64,000 bases of DNA. Origin: Flavobacterium lipolyticum. Its GTDB lineage: Bacteria > Bacteroidota > Bacteroidia > Flavobacteriales > Flavobacteriaceae. The stretch is taken from the NCBI RefSeq assembly GCF_020905335.1, contig NZ_JAJJMN010000001.1, forward strand, positions 2,728,001 through 2,792,000. The letters are read 5' to 3'. Shown here in pieces: positions 1-8,376 of the stretch. The notes beneath the pieces were generated by a model. The model was given only the letters and a program-made list of their open reading frames with translations. It was not told the origin of the DNA and did not search any database. Both the position numbers and the translations under genes were made by a program. Within the stretch, counting starts at the first letter, position 1, and each line of letters starts with the position of its first letter.

Positions 1-738
1 GGAAAACCTTTCGTGATCATGCACGGATTTTTAGGAATGTCAGACAACTGGAAAACACTTGCAGGTCAATATGTCGACGCGGGGTTTCAGGTTCATCTTC
101 TGGATTTGAGAAATCACGGCCGTAGTTTTCATTCAGACGAATGGTCGTATGAGGCGATGGTACAAGACGTGTTTGAATATTGTCAGGCCAATCATTTAAA
201 TAAAATAGAGCTGTTAGGACATTCAATGGGAGGGAAAGTGGCCATGCTTTTCGCTACTACACATCCTGAAATAGTCGATAAATTAATTGTAGCCGATATT
301 GGCCCTCGATTTTACAAACAGCACCATCAGGATATTTTGGCAGGATTAAATGCCGTTGATTTTTCGGTAAAACCAAGTCGAAATGATGTTGAAGCAATTG
401 TTGCGCAATACGTTCCCGATTTTGGTACACGACAATTTTTATTAAAGAATTTATATTGGAAGGAACCTGGACAGCTGGCTTTCAGATTCAATCTGGCAGT
501 TTTTAATGATAATCTGGATGCTATCGGAAAAGCGCTGGCCGATGATTTAGTTTTCGATAAAGAGACCTTGTTTATAAGAGGAGGGGATTCCGGCTATATT
601 TTAGATGCAGATTTTGAAGCAATACGCGAACATTTTCCTAAAGCGAAATTCGAAACCATTCCCAATGCAGGACACTGGCTTCACGCCGAAAATCCAAAAA
701 TGTTTTTTGAACTGACAGCAGGATTTTTAAAAGAGTAA
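1..738 (+). CDS. alpha/beta-fold hydrolase, 5' end outside window
   Basis: The frame is open from base 1 (G-K-P-F-V-I-M-H-G-F), so the true start lies upstream and only the 5' end is missing. HGFLG near the start is the oxyanion-hole motif. GHSMGG (bases 217-234) holds the nucleophile serine, and GHW near base 670 supplies the catalytic histidine. The protein resembles the YbfF-type esterase branch of alpha/beta hydrolases, which cleave small acyl or thioester substrates in the cytoplasm. The substrate cannot be told from sequence. The next gene starts 39 bases downstream on the same strand. Confidence 0.85.
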   Translation, partial: GKPFVIMHGFLGMSDNWKTLAGQYVDAGFQVHLLDLRNHGRSFHSDEWSYEAMVQDVFEYCQANHLNKIELLGHSMGGKVAMLFATTHPEIVDKLIVADIGPRFYKQHHQDILAGLNAVDFSVKPSRNDVEAIVAQYVPDFGTRQFLLKNLYWKEPGQLAFRFNLAVFNDNLDAIGKALADDLVFDKETLFIRGGDSGYILDADFEAIREHFPKAKFETIPNAGHWLHAENPKMFFELTAGFLKE

Positions 739-777
739 GTTTTGATTTAAAAGGACTAGTTCTATTTAGTTTAAAAG

Positions 778-1266
778 ATGAAAGTTTTAATAGTTTTGGG
801 ATCTCCAAATTCAGAAACAGGAGATTTGGGGCAGGTAGCTCTGGACAGGTTAAAGTATTGTTTAGATATTTTTGAATCAAAGGACAATTGCATTATTTGT
901 ACAGGAGGTTTTGGAGAGCACTTTAATACAGCGCCGCTTCCACATGCCGATTATGCTGTGAAATATTTAAAAGAGAAAGGACTTAGTGCTGAAAATTTTC
1001 TGGAGTGTGCCTTGTCTGCCAATACCGTCGAAGATGCGGTTGTATCAAAAAAGATAGTGCTCAATCACAACTTAAATTCGGTTGTGGTCATTACGTCTGA
1101 TTATCATGTTGAAAGAGTGAAACTTATTTTTGATGAAATTTTAGGATTTGATCAGATTGAATATGTCGGAGTAACACATGATATTTCCGATAGTGAAAAA
1201 AAGAAATTACTGGAGCACGAAAAAAAAGCAATCAATGCAATTTTGAGCAAAGGTTTATATTATTAA
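778..1266 (+). CDS. YdcF/ElyC-like DUF218 domain protein
   Basis: 162 residues matching the DUF218 pattern: an N-terminal strand followed by a Gly turn (VLIVLGSPN), a central segment with TGG and a His (CTGGFGEHFN), and the conserved late S-D-Y-H-V-E-R-V block. In DUF218 proteins such as E. coli YdcF and SanA this block corresponds to TS..H..RA. There is no signal peptide or membrane segment, unlike SanA, so this is a short cytoplasmic form. The function of such short forms is not established. It lies between the hydrolase and the holin-like gene, all on the same strand. Confidence 0.7.
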   Translation: MKVLIVLGSPNSETGDLGQVALDRLKYCLDIFESKDNCIICTGGFGEHFNTAPLPHADYAVKYLKEKGLSAENFLECALSANTVEDAVVSKKIVLNHNLNSVVVITSDYHVERVKLIFDEILGFDQIEYVGVTHDISDSEKKKLLEHEKKAINAILSKGLYY

Positions 1267-1306
1267 ATTTTAGTACTTTTAAATAAATTTTTAAAACCAT
1301 ACCATT

Positions 1307-1651
1307 ATGAATTTACTACTCAGACTTCTTGTTACGGCAGGTTTAGTTTTGTTAATTGCCCACTTTTTACCTGGTGTTCATGTTGCCAGTTTTACCACCG
1401 CGGTAATTGTTGCGGTAGTTTTAGGGTTGTTAAATATTTTTATAAAACCAATATTAGTAGTTTTGACTTTACCGGTTACACTTATTACTTTAGGTTTATT
1501 TCTGTTAGTAATTAATGCAATTATTATTTTGTTCTGTACAAATATTGTTGGAGGCTTTGCCGTCGATTCGTTCTGGACAGCCTTGTTTTTTAGTGTTATC
1601 TTGTCTATCCTTCAATCGATCACCTATAAGATTATAGGAGACGACAAATAA
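1307..1651 (+). CDS. phage holin family / YvlD-like membrane protein
   Basis: 114 residues, almost entirely hydrophobic, with four likely membrane helices. NIFIKPILVVLTLPVTLITL is the family hallmark of the group annotated as phage holin family 4 (YvlD-like). Despite the name, these are chromosomally encoded inner-membrane proteins of unknown role and there is no phage context here. It ends about 60 bases before the tig promoter region. Confidence 0.8.
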   Translation: MNLLLRLLVTAGLVLLIAHFLPGVHVASFTTAVIVAVVLGLLNIFIKPILVVLTLPVTLITLGLFLLVINAIIILFCTNIVGGFAVDSFWTALFFSVILSILQSITYKIIGDDK

Positions 1652-1704
1652 AACAAATAGAGAAAGCGCGATTAAAACGTATTCAAATACAATAGATTAA
1701 AAAC

Positions 1705-1743
1705 TTGGTTGGGTTGCAAAAATTTTATAATTTTGCGACCCAA
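1705..1743 (+). promoter_or_regulatory. tig promoter embedded in an inverted repeat
   Basis: TAATTTTG at 1728-1735 fits the Bacteroidota -7 box TAnnTTTG, with TTG at 1705-1707 twenty bases upstream. An inverted repeat overlaps it: TTGGGTTGCAAAA (1709-1721) and TTTTGCGACCCAA (1731-1743), 13-base arms with one mismatch and a 9-base spacer. The dyad could be an operator for tig or a weak terminator of the upstream gene. A poor T-run follows it, so an operator is at least as likely. Confidence 0.6.
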
Positions 1744-1769
1744 TTTTATTATGTAAATCAAAGAAGAAA

Positions 1770-3092
1770 ATGGATATTAAAAGAGTAGCAATAGACGCTG
1801 TGAATGAAACTATTGTAATGACAGTTGTTCACATGGATTATAAAGGTCAGGTAGCAAAAAGAATAAACGAAAAAATGCCGTTGGCTACTGTAAAAGGTTT
1901 CAGAAAAGGACAGGTTCCTAAAGACCTGGTTGAAAAACAATACGGAAAAGCAATTAAGCAGGAAGAAGTTAAAAAAGTAGTTGATTTGGCTTTAGAGCGT
2001 TTTGTTCAATCTGAAAGATTAAATCTTTTAGGAACTCCGCTAGCTAAAGTAAACGAAAACTTTGACTGGGATGCTGAAGAATTAACATTCGAGTACGAAA
2101 TTGGTTTAGTGCCAAACTTCGAAATTGATTTAGAAGCTAAAAACAATATCGTAAAATACATCGTGACTGCTGATGATAAATTAATCGACGGTCAGGTAGA
2201 GCGTATCCAAAAACAATTTGGAAAAGCAATTCCACAAGAAGTGGTAGTAGCTGATTCTGATTTGACAGGAACTTTCTCTAACGAAGAAAACGGAATCAAC
2301 AATACAACTACAATCGCTGTAGCTACTTTCAACAAAGCTGCCGGAGATAAATTCATCGGTAAAAAAGTGGGTGATGTTGTAACAGTAAGCACAAAAGGTT
2401 TATTTGAAGACGATCACCAATTAATGGACTACCTAAAAGTAGGTCATGATAATGTTCACGGTTTAGATATCGAAGTAAACTTTACTATCGAGGCTATCAA
2501 CGGAGCTGAATTGGCTGAATTGAACCAGGAGTTATTCGATAAACTTTTTGGTGAAGGAAAAGTAGCTTCTTTAGAAGATTTGAAATCTAAAATTAAAGAA
2601 GATGCTGAAGCTCAATTCGCGCAGCAAGCAGATCAAAAATTATTGTTAGACGTTCAGGACTTCTTGATCGAAAGTACAAAATTTGATTTACCGGCTGAAT
2701 TCCTTAAAAAATGGTTGCAAACTGTTGGAGAGAAAAAACTTTCTGCAGAAGAAGCTGAAATTGAATATGCAAGATCTGAAAAAGGATTACGTTTTCAATT
2801 AATCGAAGGAAAAGCTTTAGCACAAAGTAATATCCAGATTAATTTTGAAGATTTGAAAGCTTTTACAACAAATGCAATCAAACAACAAATGGCTCAATTT
2901 GGACAGTTAAATCCTTCTGACGAAGAAGTTCAGACAATTGTAGCAAGAGTTTTATCAAACCAGGAAGAAGTGAAAAGACTTTCTGAGCAGGTAGTAGCTG
3001 AGAAGTTATTGGAAATCTTTAAAGAAAAAGCAAATCCAACTACAAAAGAAGTAACTTACGAAGAATTTATTGCCGCTTCATACGGAGAATAA
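1770..3092 (+). CDS. tig: trigger factor, ribosome-associated chaperone
   Basis: 440 residues, the usual length for Bacteroidota trigger factor. The N-terminal ribosome-docking domain carries the signature GFRKGQVP at residues 43-50, the loop that contacts the ribosome exit. A central region in the place of the PPIase domain (about 150-245) and a long helical C-terminal chaperone domain follow. Trigger factor binds nascent chains as they leave the ribosome. Placement upstream of clpP and clpX is the common bacterial order, linking folding and proteolysis. The gene has its own promoter. Confidence 0.93.
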   Translation: MDIKRVAIDAVNETIVMTVVHMDYKGQVAKRINEKMPLATVKGFRKGQVPKDLVEKQYGKAIKQEEVKKVVDLALERFVQSERLNLLGTPLAKVNENFDWDAEELTFEYEIGLVPNFEIDLEAKNNIVKYIVTADDKLIDGQVERIQKQFGKAIPQEVVVADSDLTGTFSNEENGINNTTTIAVATFNKAAGDKFIGKKVGDVVTVSTKGLFEDDHQLMDYLKVGHDNVHGLDIEVNFTIEAINGAELAELNQELFDKLFGEGKVASLEDLKSKIKEDAEAQFAQQADQKLLLDVQDFLIESTKFDLPAEFLKKWLQTVGEKKLSAEEAEIEYARSEKGLRFQLIEGKALAQSNIQINFEDLKAFTTNAIKQQMAQFGQLNPSDEEVQTIVARVLSNQEEVKRLSEQVVAEKLLEIFKEKANPTTKEVTYEEFIAASYGE

Positions 3093-3398
3093 TTTTTTAG
3101 TCTGTAATGTCATAAAGTCAAAAGTTGTAAAGTCTTTCAAACTTTATGAATTTATTACAAACATGAACTAATAAAAAATAGTTATATTTGAGCGTCAATG
3201 GAAGTTTTTTCTATTGACGCTTATTTTTTGTTTCAGGTTTCAGGTTTCAATTTTTTTTACGTAATGTTAGAACTTGAAACGTGAAATAAATTATAAAATA
3301 AGACAAATTGACATCCTTTCTAAAAAGGTATGAAGTTTGTCTTTTGTTTTAAGTCGCTTTCAGACTTTAGACTTTCAAACTTTAAACTAAGAAAAAAT
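3093..3398. other. tig-clpP intergenic region with two hairpins
   Basis: No gene seen. It holds phased short words (CTTTCAGA, CTTTAGA, CTTTCAAA, CTTTAAA at 3352-3386), the promoter-hairpin pair at 3183-3227, and a second stem with outer arms AGACAAA (3301-3307) and TTTGTCT (3336-3342) followed by TTTGTTTT. The second stem sits just before clpP and could attenuate or terminate transcription entering it. Confidence 0.6.
3183..3227 (+). promoter_or_regulatory. -7 box followed at once by a terminator-like hairpin
   Basis: TATATTTG at 3183-3190 matches the -7 consensus. The very next base begins a hairpin, AGCGTCAAT (3191-3199) pairing with ATTGACGCT (3213-3221), followed by TATTTTTT. No TTG stands at the right distance upstream, so the promoter call is weak. 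The hairpin is a plausible tig terminator. Confidence 0.5.
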
Positions 3399-4073
3399 AT
3401 GAACTACGGTAAAGAATTCAAAAAATTTGCTACAAAGCACCAGGGAGTAAATGCCATGTACTATGACAAAATTATAGCGGCAATGAACCCAACCAATATG
3501 ACTCCATATATTATTGAAGAACGTCAGTTGAATATTTCTCAATTAGATGTTTTTTCCAGATTAATGATGGACAGAATTATCTTTTTAGGAACAGGTATCG
3601 ACGACCAGATCGCGAACATTGTTCAGGCACAGTTATTATTTTTAGAAAGTGCTGATGCTTCAAAAGACATTCAGATTTATCTGAATTCTCCTGGAGGAAG
3701 TGTTTATGCAGGATTAGGAATTTATGATACCATGCAATATATCAAACCGGATGTAGCGACAATTTGTACCGGTATGGCAGCCTCTATGGGAGCAGTACTA
3801 TTATGTGCAGGAGCAGCGGGAAAACGTTCGGCTTTACCACATTCAAGAGTAATGATTCACCAGCCATCTGGAGGAGCTCAGGGAGTTGCAACAGATATGG
3901 AAATCAACTTACGTGAAATGTTGAAATTGAAAGATGAATTGTATCATATTATTTCTCAACATTCAGGACAAACTTTTGATAAAGTACACAAAGACAGTGA
4001 GCGTGATTACTGGATGATTGCAGATGAAGCAAAAGAATACGGAATGATTGATGAAGTATTAAGAAGAAGCTAA
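3399..4073 (+). CDS. clpP: ATP-dependent Clp protease proteolytic subunit
   Basis: 224 residues from the ATG at 3399. An in-frame ATG at 3330 would add 23 residues unlike any ClpP and lies within the leader hairpin, so 3399 is preferred. The nucleophile is Ser129 in GMAASMGA and the catalytic His154 is in MIHQPSGG. The subunit forms the double-heptamer peptidase chamber that receives substrates unfolded by ClpX, encoded 203 bases downstream. Between them are a hairpin and a separate clpX promoter, so the two can be expressed independently. Confidence 0.95.
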   Translation: MNYGKEFKKFATKHQGVNAMYYDKIIAAMNPTNMTPYIIEERQLNISQLDVFSRLMMDRIIFLGTGIDDQIANIVQAQLLFLESADASKDIQIYLNSPGGSVYAGLGIYDTMQYIKPDVATICTGMAASMGAVLLCAGAAGKRSALPHSRVMIHQPSGGAQGVATDMEINLREMLKLKDELYHIISQHSGQTFDKVHKDSERDYWMIADEAKEYGMIDEVLRRS

Positions 4074-4162
4074 TTTTTTTTAAAGCTTCTAAGTTGCTAA
4101 GACGCTAAGATTCTAAGTGTTCTTTGTGATTTAAAATTTTAAATAAAAAAAATAAAAATATT

Positions 4163-4191
4163 AGAGCCTGTTTAAAATTTAAACAGGCTCT
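4163..4191. repeat. perfect 14-bp-arm palindrome between clpP and clpX
   Basis: AGAGCCTGTTTAAA at 4163-4176, one central base, then its exact complement at 4178-4191. There is little T-run on the plus strand but an A-rich tract precedes it. It may act as a terminator in either direction or stabilise the clpP transcript's 3' end. Just upstream, 4084-4116 carries phased CTAAG words (TTCTAAG, TTGCTAAG, ACGCTAAG, ATTCTAAG) like those found elsewhere in the window. Confidence 0.65.
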
Positions 4192-4224
4192 TAAACTGTA
4201 AAGAGTTAAGTTTTAAAGTTTTAG

Positions 4225-4253
4225 TTGAAAAACTTTAAAACTTAGTATCTTTG
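4225..4253 (+). promoter_or_regulatory. clpX promoter
   Basis: TTG at 4225-4227 and TATCTTTG at 4246-4253 with an 18-base gap match the Bacteroidota housekeeping promoter. The start codon at 4277 leaves a leader of under 20 bases. Confidence 0.75.
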
Positions 4254-4276
4254 CAGCTTAGTAACTTAAATAAAGA

Positions 4277-5509
4277 ATGGCAAAAGTAGTATTAGAATGT
4301 TCGTTTTGTGGAAGAAAAAAGCCAGAAACTAATTTATTGATTGCAGGTATCAATGCACATATCTGTGATAAGTGTATCGAGCAGGCACATGGAATTGTAT
4401 TAGAAGAATTAAAATCAAGTGGAAGCGCAAAACTAGTTGGGGATTTAATTTTAAAGAAACCAAAAGAAATCAGAGCTTTCTTAGATCAATATGTTATTGG
4501 CCAGGATCAGACGAAAAAAGTAATGTCGGTTGCCGTTTACAATCACTACAAACGTTTAATGCAACAGCAATTAGACGATGAAGTTGAGATTGAAAAAAGT
4601 AACATCATTATGGTGGGACAAACCGGAACAGGAAAAACACTGGTAGCAAAAACAATTGCTAAAATGTTAGACGTTCCTTTGGCTATCGTTGATGCGACCG
4701 TACTTACCGAGGCAGGTTATGTAGGAGAAGATGTTGAAAGTATTTTAACACGTTTGCTGCAAGCTGCCGATTATGATGTAACCAAAGCCGAAAGAGGAAT
4801 CGTTTTTATTGACGAGATTGATAAAATTGCCCGTAAGAGTGATAATCCGTCTATTACCCGTGACGTTTCCGGTGAAGGAGTACAACAGGCTTTATTGAAA
4901 CTGCTTGAAGGAACCGTCGTAAACGTGCCGCCAAAAGGAGGACGTAAACACCCGGACCAGAAATTTGTGGAAGTAAATACGCAAAACATCCTGTTTATTG
5001 CAGGAGGTGCTTTTGATGGCGTTGAGCGTATCATTTCTAAACGTTTGAACCGTCAGGCTGTTGGATATTCGACTTCTAAAAATGTAGACAATATCGATAA
5101 AGACAATTTATTGCAATACATTATTCCAAAAGATATTAAAGATTTCGGTTTGATTCCTGAAATTATTGGACGTTTACCGGTTTTAACGCACATGGATCCT
5201 TTAGACAAAGAAACCCTGCGTGCAATTTTGACACAGCCTAAAAATGCTTTGGTAAAACAATACCAAAAATTATTCTTAATGGATGAAGTTGAATTCACCA
5301 TTACAGATGAGGCATTAGATTTTATTGTAGACAAAGCATTAGAGTACAAATTAGGAGCACGTGGATTGCGTTCGTTATGCGAAGCAATCTTAACCGATGC
5401 CATGTACGAATTGCCAAGTTCAGACGATAAAGTTTTAAGTATCGATAAAGATTATGCAAAACATACTTTGAATAAAAATCTATTGAAACGTATGGAAATC
5501 GCTTCATAA
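4277..5509 (+). CDS. clpX: ATP-dependent Clp protease ATP-binding subunit ClpX
   Basis: 410 residues. The N-terminal zinc-binding domain has Cys8, Cys11, Cys30 and Cys33 (CSFC...CDKC). The AAA+ core has Walker A GQTGTGKT at 114-121 and Walker B FIDEID from residue 177, followed by the C-terminal helical domain. ClpX hexamers recognise, unfold and thread substrates into ClpP. The gene has its own promoter and ends at a strong terminator that also opens the accessory island. A 29-base piece of its 3' end (5433-5461) recurs at 12207-12235. Confidence 0.96.
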   Translation: MAKVVLECSFCGRKKPETNLLIAGINAHICDKCIEQAHGIVLEELKSSGSAKLVGDLILKKPKEIRAFLDQYVIGQDQTKKVMSVAVYNHYKRLMQQQLDDEVEIEKSNIIMVGQTGTGKTLVAKTIAKMLDVPLAIVDATVLTEAGYVGEDVESILTRLLQAADYDVTKAERGIVFIDEIDKIARKSDNPSITRDVSGEGVQQALLKLLEGTVVNVPPKGGRKHPDQKFVEVNTQNILFIAGGAFDGVERIISKRLNRQAVGYSTSKNVDNIDKDNLLQYIIPKDIKDFGLIPEIIGRLPVLTHMDPLDKETLRAILTQPKNALVKQYQKLFLMDEVEFTITDEALDFIVDKALEYKLGARGLRSLCEAILTDAMYELPSSDDKVLSIDKDYAKHTLNKNLLKRMEIAS

Positions 5510-5540
5510 GTTTCTATAATAAGATTTAATAATGTAGAAA

Positions 5541-5573
5541 AAACCTGTTCGGCTTAACGAACAGGTTTTTTTT
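5541..5573 (+). terminator. clpX rho-independent terminator, copy 1 of a repeated unit
   Basis: AACCTGTTCG (5542-5551), six-base loop, CGAACAGGTT (5558-5567), then a run of T. Related hairpins stand before the other two head modules at 9535-9569 and 13467-13498, so this terminator belongs to the unit duplicated through the island. Confidence 0.9.
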
Positions 5574-5624
5574 ATTTTGTAAAACAAAACCTATAATTTA
5601 AATTATTTATTATAATGTTTTTCT

Positions 5625-5632
5625 TATATTTA
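5625..5632 (+). promoter_or_regulatory. -7 box of the first head-module lipoprotein gene
   Basis: TATATTTA, one base off TAnnTTTG, 15 bases before the start codon. The equivalent box is TATATTTA at 9617-9624 and the consensus TACATTTG at 13549-13556, in otherwise alignable upstream sequence, which supports it as the shared promoter. Confidence 0.55.
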
Positions 5633-5647
5633 TAAAAATGTATTTGT

Positions 5648-7072
5648 ATGAAAAATATTAAAAAAATAGCAATCCTCTTAATGGTTTTAGGAGTTGCTGT
5701 GTTAACAGGTCGTTGTGTTTCAGAAGAAGCAGGAAGCGAACAAAAAATAGAGCAATCTATTAAGGTTAGTCAAGCGAGGGTTTGGTTTGAACAGTATCAA
5801 TCAAAAGTAAAAATTGATTCGTCGTTTAAAAGTCAGGTTTATAATTGGAATAGTGCAATCAGGGAAACTTTTGAAAATGGGTCTGAGGCAATTGTAGTTC
5901 CTGTTAGAGATAATAATCTTAGTGATGCTTATAAAGGTCAGAAAGTATTGTATTTATACCCTTTAGAAAATAAAAAAGATTTTTCGGCCACACTATATGA
6001 AATACTCCCTTTATCAGAATCTTTAGAAAAAATAAAAAGTTCAGCGGATTTAGTTAATTTTAATGGATATATCATTGCCTGGGATTTAGAAAGAGGATTT
6101 GTAAATGGGGCAAAATTTGAGAACTCCAATACGACAGCAGCGCTAACGGGACTTAGAGTAATCTCTCCGGAGGAATCAGAACGCCTCAATAAATCGACCG
6201 CTAAGTCGGATCCTTTTGAGTTAGATGAAGTAATCATCCGCAGAGAAAAATCCGAAAATAAGCAGGAGTATGGAGGAGGAGCTTATGGAGGCAGCCTAAA
6301 TTCAGGATCGAAGGGTAGTACGGGAGGTTATGTGAGTGCTCCTGGCGGTGGTGGAAATGGAAGTTCAGGCTCGACAACTTCTCCAAATGCTCAAAAGATA
6401 GAAGAGCAAATTAGTGCAGACAAACTGGATGCTTGTCCTAAAGATGTTTTAGAACGATTAAAGAAGGTAAAAAATATTGATATAGCAGCTGTACTTAGTA
6501 AATTAGGGTCAAGTAAAGTGTTTATTGTTGAAATAGAGTCAAGTTCGGTAATTACAAGGCCTGCATCGGCTTCTACGACTAATGTTCCAAATAATTATAA
6601 TATTAAGGTAAGTTCAAATTATACTAGTGCCACACAATTATTTAGAGCTTCAAATTTATTACATGAAATTATACATTGTTACTTTTTTAGTTTAGTTGAC
6701 GAATATACAGTTAAAAATGATCCTGCAATTTTTAATGATTTTCCAATGTTGTTTCAAAAATTTGTTGATAAAAAATACCCTGGTTCTAAAGATTCTGCCC
6801 ATCATGACGAGATGGCAAACACGTATGTAAATGCAATTGGAGCTGCATTGCAAGAATTTCAAACAGGACTACCTGTTTCTAAAGGGGAAGTTCCTAATCA
6901 AATATATAGGGATTTAGCTTGGGGAGGTTTACAGGAAGCACCAATATTTAAGCAAAAATTTCCAGAAGGAAGTCTAGAATATAATAGAATTATTGGAAGA
7001 TATAATGGAGAGAGTGTTAATTCAACCATAAACGGACAAACTCCCAAAGGAAAACCATGTGCCATAAAATAA
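5648..7072 (+). CDS. polymorphic-toxin-like surface lipoprotein with C-terminal HExxH metallopeptidase domain
   Basis: 474 residues. The N-terminus is a hydrophobic signal ending LTGRC-VSEE: a lipobox-like Cys with an unusual Arg at -1, followed by Ser and two acidic residues, which resembles the surface-export signal described for flavobacterial lipoproteins. A domain of about 190 residues (35-225) is nearly identical to the gene at 9640. A Gly/Ser-rich linker (about 205-245) follows, then a unique C-terminal domain with H339-E-I-I-H343 and a later HHDEMA (H385, H386, E388), a gluzincin-like metal site. The head-linker-variable-tail plan and the downstream small lipoprotein suggest a toxin with an immunity partner. 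Toxicity is inferred. A non-toxin peptidase is possible. Confidence 0.7.
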   Translation: MKNIKKIAILLMVLGVAVLTGRCVSEEAGSEQKIEQSIKVSQARVWFEQYQSKVKIDSSFKSQVYNWNSAIRETFENGSEAIVVPVRDNNLSDAYKGQKVLYLYPLENKKDFSATLYEILPLSESLEKIKSSADLVNFNGYIIAWDLERGFVNGAKFENSNTTAALTGLRVISPEESERLNKSTAKSDPFELDEVIIRREKSENKQEYGGGAYGGSLNSGSKGSTGGYVSAPGGGGNGSSGSTTSPNAQKIEEQISADKLDACPKDVLERLKKVKNIDIAAVLSKLGSSKVFIVEIESSSVITRPASASTTNVPNNYNIKVSSNYTSATQLFRASNLLHEIIHCYFFSLVDEYTVKNDPAIFNDFPMLFQKFVDKKYPGSKDSAHHDEMANTYVNAIGAALQEFQTGLPVSKGEVPNQIYRDLAWGGLQEAPIFKQKFPEGSLEYNRIIGRYNGESVNSTINGQTPKGKPCAIK

Positions 7073-7082
7073 TACCCTTATC

Positions 7083-7691
7083 ATGAGAAAGTACTTTATT
7101 AGTTTAATTATAGTGATAATATTTATTCAGAGCTGTTCTTCGGTTAAGGAAAGTTTATCTCCTTTAAATACCTATTTAAGTTCTAAACTTAATGATAATG
7201 ATACAATTATTGTCATTGAAAATAAGATTAATAACAATTTTGCAATAGATTTTCTAAAAAGGAGTTCTGTTGTGAGAGTAGATAATAATACGATTGAAGG
7301 TAGTACTGGTCTGAAATTTCCATTGTATAAAGAAGAATATTGGGATATTATGAATCGAAGATATCGGAATAAGATCACAGATAAAGTTTGGCTTAAAACT
7401 GAACTTTGGAATAGAAAGGATTTTAGAAATACTAAAATCAAGTTTATAAGAGAAGATGCTTTTCCAAAACCATATGTTTATAATGAGTACATGACAGCAA
7501 AAAAAAGAGAACTTTCTGTATTCTCATTTTCAGAACCAATTTTTTATAAAAATTCAAAGTATGTAATATTTGCAAAATCTGAAACTAGCACTAAAAAACA
7601 GTTTATCGAACCTAATTCCATTATTATTATGAAAAAGGAAAAAGGGAAATGGATTGTGGTTAAGGAGATTGGAGATTATGTTTATTACTAG
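7083..7691 (+). CDS. lipoprotein, candidate immunity protein for the metallopeptidase module
   Basis: 202 residues starting 10 bases after the metallopeptidase gene. The signal peptide ends FIQSC-SS, a good lipobox. The C-terminal part (FSFSEPIFY... KGKWIVVKEI) resembles the secreted protein at 11637 (FSVSPPIYS... SNKWA), making the two diverged members of one family, here called family A. An exported partner fits a toxin acting in the envelope. I recognise no named family. The immunity role rests on position and recurrence. Confidence 0.6.
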   Translation: MRKYFISLIIVIIFIQSCSSVKESLSPLNTYLSSKLNDNDTIIVIENKINNNFAIDFLKRSSVVRVDNNTIEGSTGLKFPLYKEEYWDIMNRRYRNKITDKVWLKTELWNRKDFRNTKIKFIREDAFPKPYVYNEYMTAKKRELSVFSFSEPIFYKNSKYVIFAKSETSTKKQFIEPNSIIIMKKEKGKWIVVKEIGDYVYY

Positions 7692-7735
7692 TTTATGGGT
7701 TAAATATTGAGTATAAAAACTTTTTTTTTCGTTTT

Positions 7736-7858
7736 ATTAAACAAAGTTATCTCTATATGGCATGGGGTGGTTTAGCAGAAACAAAGGCCTTTAAAAATCT
7801 TCCTCAAGCTGACCAAGAAAGAATATTGGACAGAATTCATTCGGAGTATAAAAATTAG
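7736..7858 (+). pseudogene. orphan C-terminal tail of a second metallopeptidase module
   Basis: Translation gives QSYLYMAWGGLAETKAF then a short tail to a TAG at 7856-7858. It aligns with the end of the protein at 5648 (YRDLAWGGLQEAPIF and following). No head, linker or HExxH segment precedes it, so this is the last 30-40 codons of a lost or displaced cassette. It is too short and lacks a start, so it is not a functional gene. Confidence 0.7.
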
Positions 7859-7922
7859 GGAATAATAGTTTCAATCTTAGAGGAAAAAAAGCTTGTCAAT
7901 ATAAACATACTAATTAGAAAAT

Positions 7923-8051
7923 ATGAGAGCATACTTCATTTTTTTGTTTTTCTCTTTATTCGCCAATGTTGCTATTGGTCAAACAATCAGCAAAGTTGAT
8001 AACGAAGATTATGAGGTAATAAACCAAATAGAGCTTTCAACTTACAGCTAA
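7923..8051 (+). pseudogene. 5' fragment of a family A immunity-like gene
   Basis: From the ATG at 7923 the first 108 bases match 11637-11744 without gaps and with few substitutions, covering the signal peptide and the first mature residues (SKVDNEDYEVINQI). Identity stops abruptly at 8030 and the frame closes at 8049-8051. This is a truncated copy joined to unrelated sequence, which continues as the remnant at 8056. Confidence 0.75.
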
Positions 8052-8055
8052 CTAA

Positions 8056-8376
8056 GATGAGTGGAAACCGCCTTCATCGATTTGTTTAAACATTAGTGTT
8101 TTGTCTCTATATTTCACATGTTATGTTCTGGATATATTAGTTGACTTAGAAAATGTAAAATGGATCAAAAGACCTAATAAAAATGAAGATTTAGAGATTG
8201 TTTACGCCATTGAAATTAATAAAATTACTGCATTAATGGAAAAATATAGGATTACAAAATTCCCGCTAGAATTATTAAGTTATAGACTTCCGGAAATTAG
8301 TAGGGGATTTATACCTTTTGGAGAATTTACATTTTTCAACGCATTCTTTTTAGATGAATATTATACAAGATTATGA
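8056..8376 (+). pseudogene. 3' fragment of a family B immunity-like gene
   Basis: The frame is open from 8056, after a TAA, to the TGA at 8374-8376 and has no ATG near its beginning. The C-terminal residues (KFPLELLSYRLPEIS...GEFTFFNAFF) align with the ends of the proteins at 8738 and 10840 (FPETLIHTVIEDIS..., KFPKEILNSVVEDIS...). The N-terminal half is missing, so this is a 5'-truncated paralogue. A TTG at 8101 could in theory start a 91-residue product. Its stop overlaps the next ATG, as in the intact copies. Confidence 0.65.

Noticed and set aside
1307..1651. Prophage remnant because of the holin name
   Set aside because: The family is chromosomal in many bacteria and no other phage gene is nearby.
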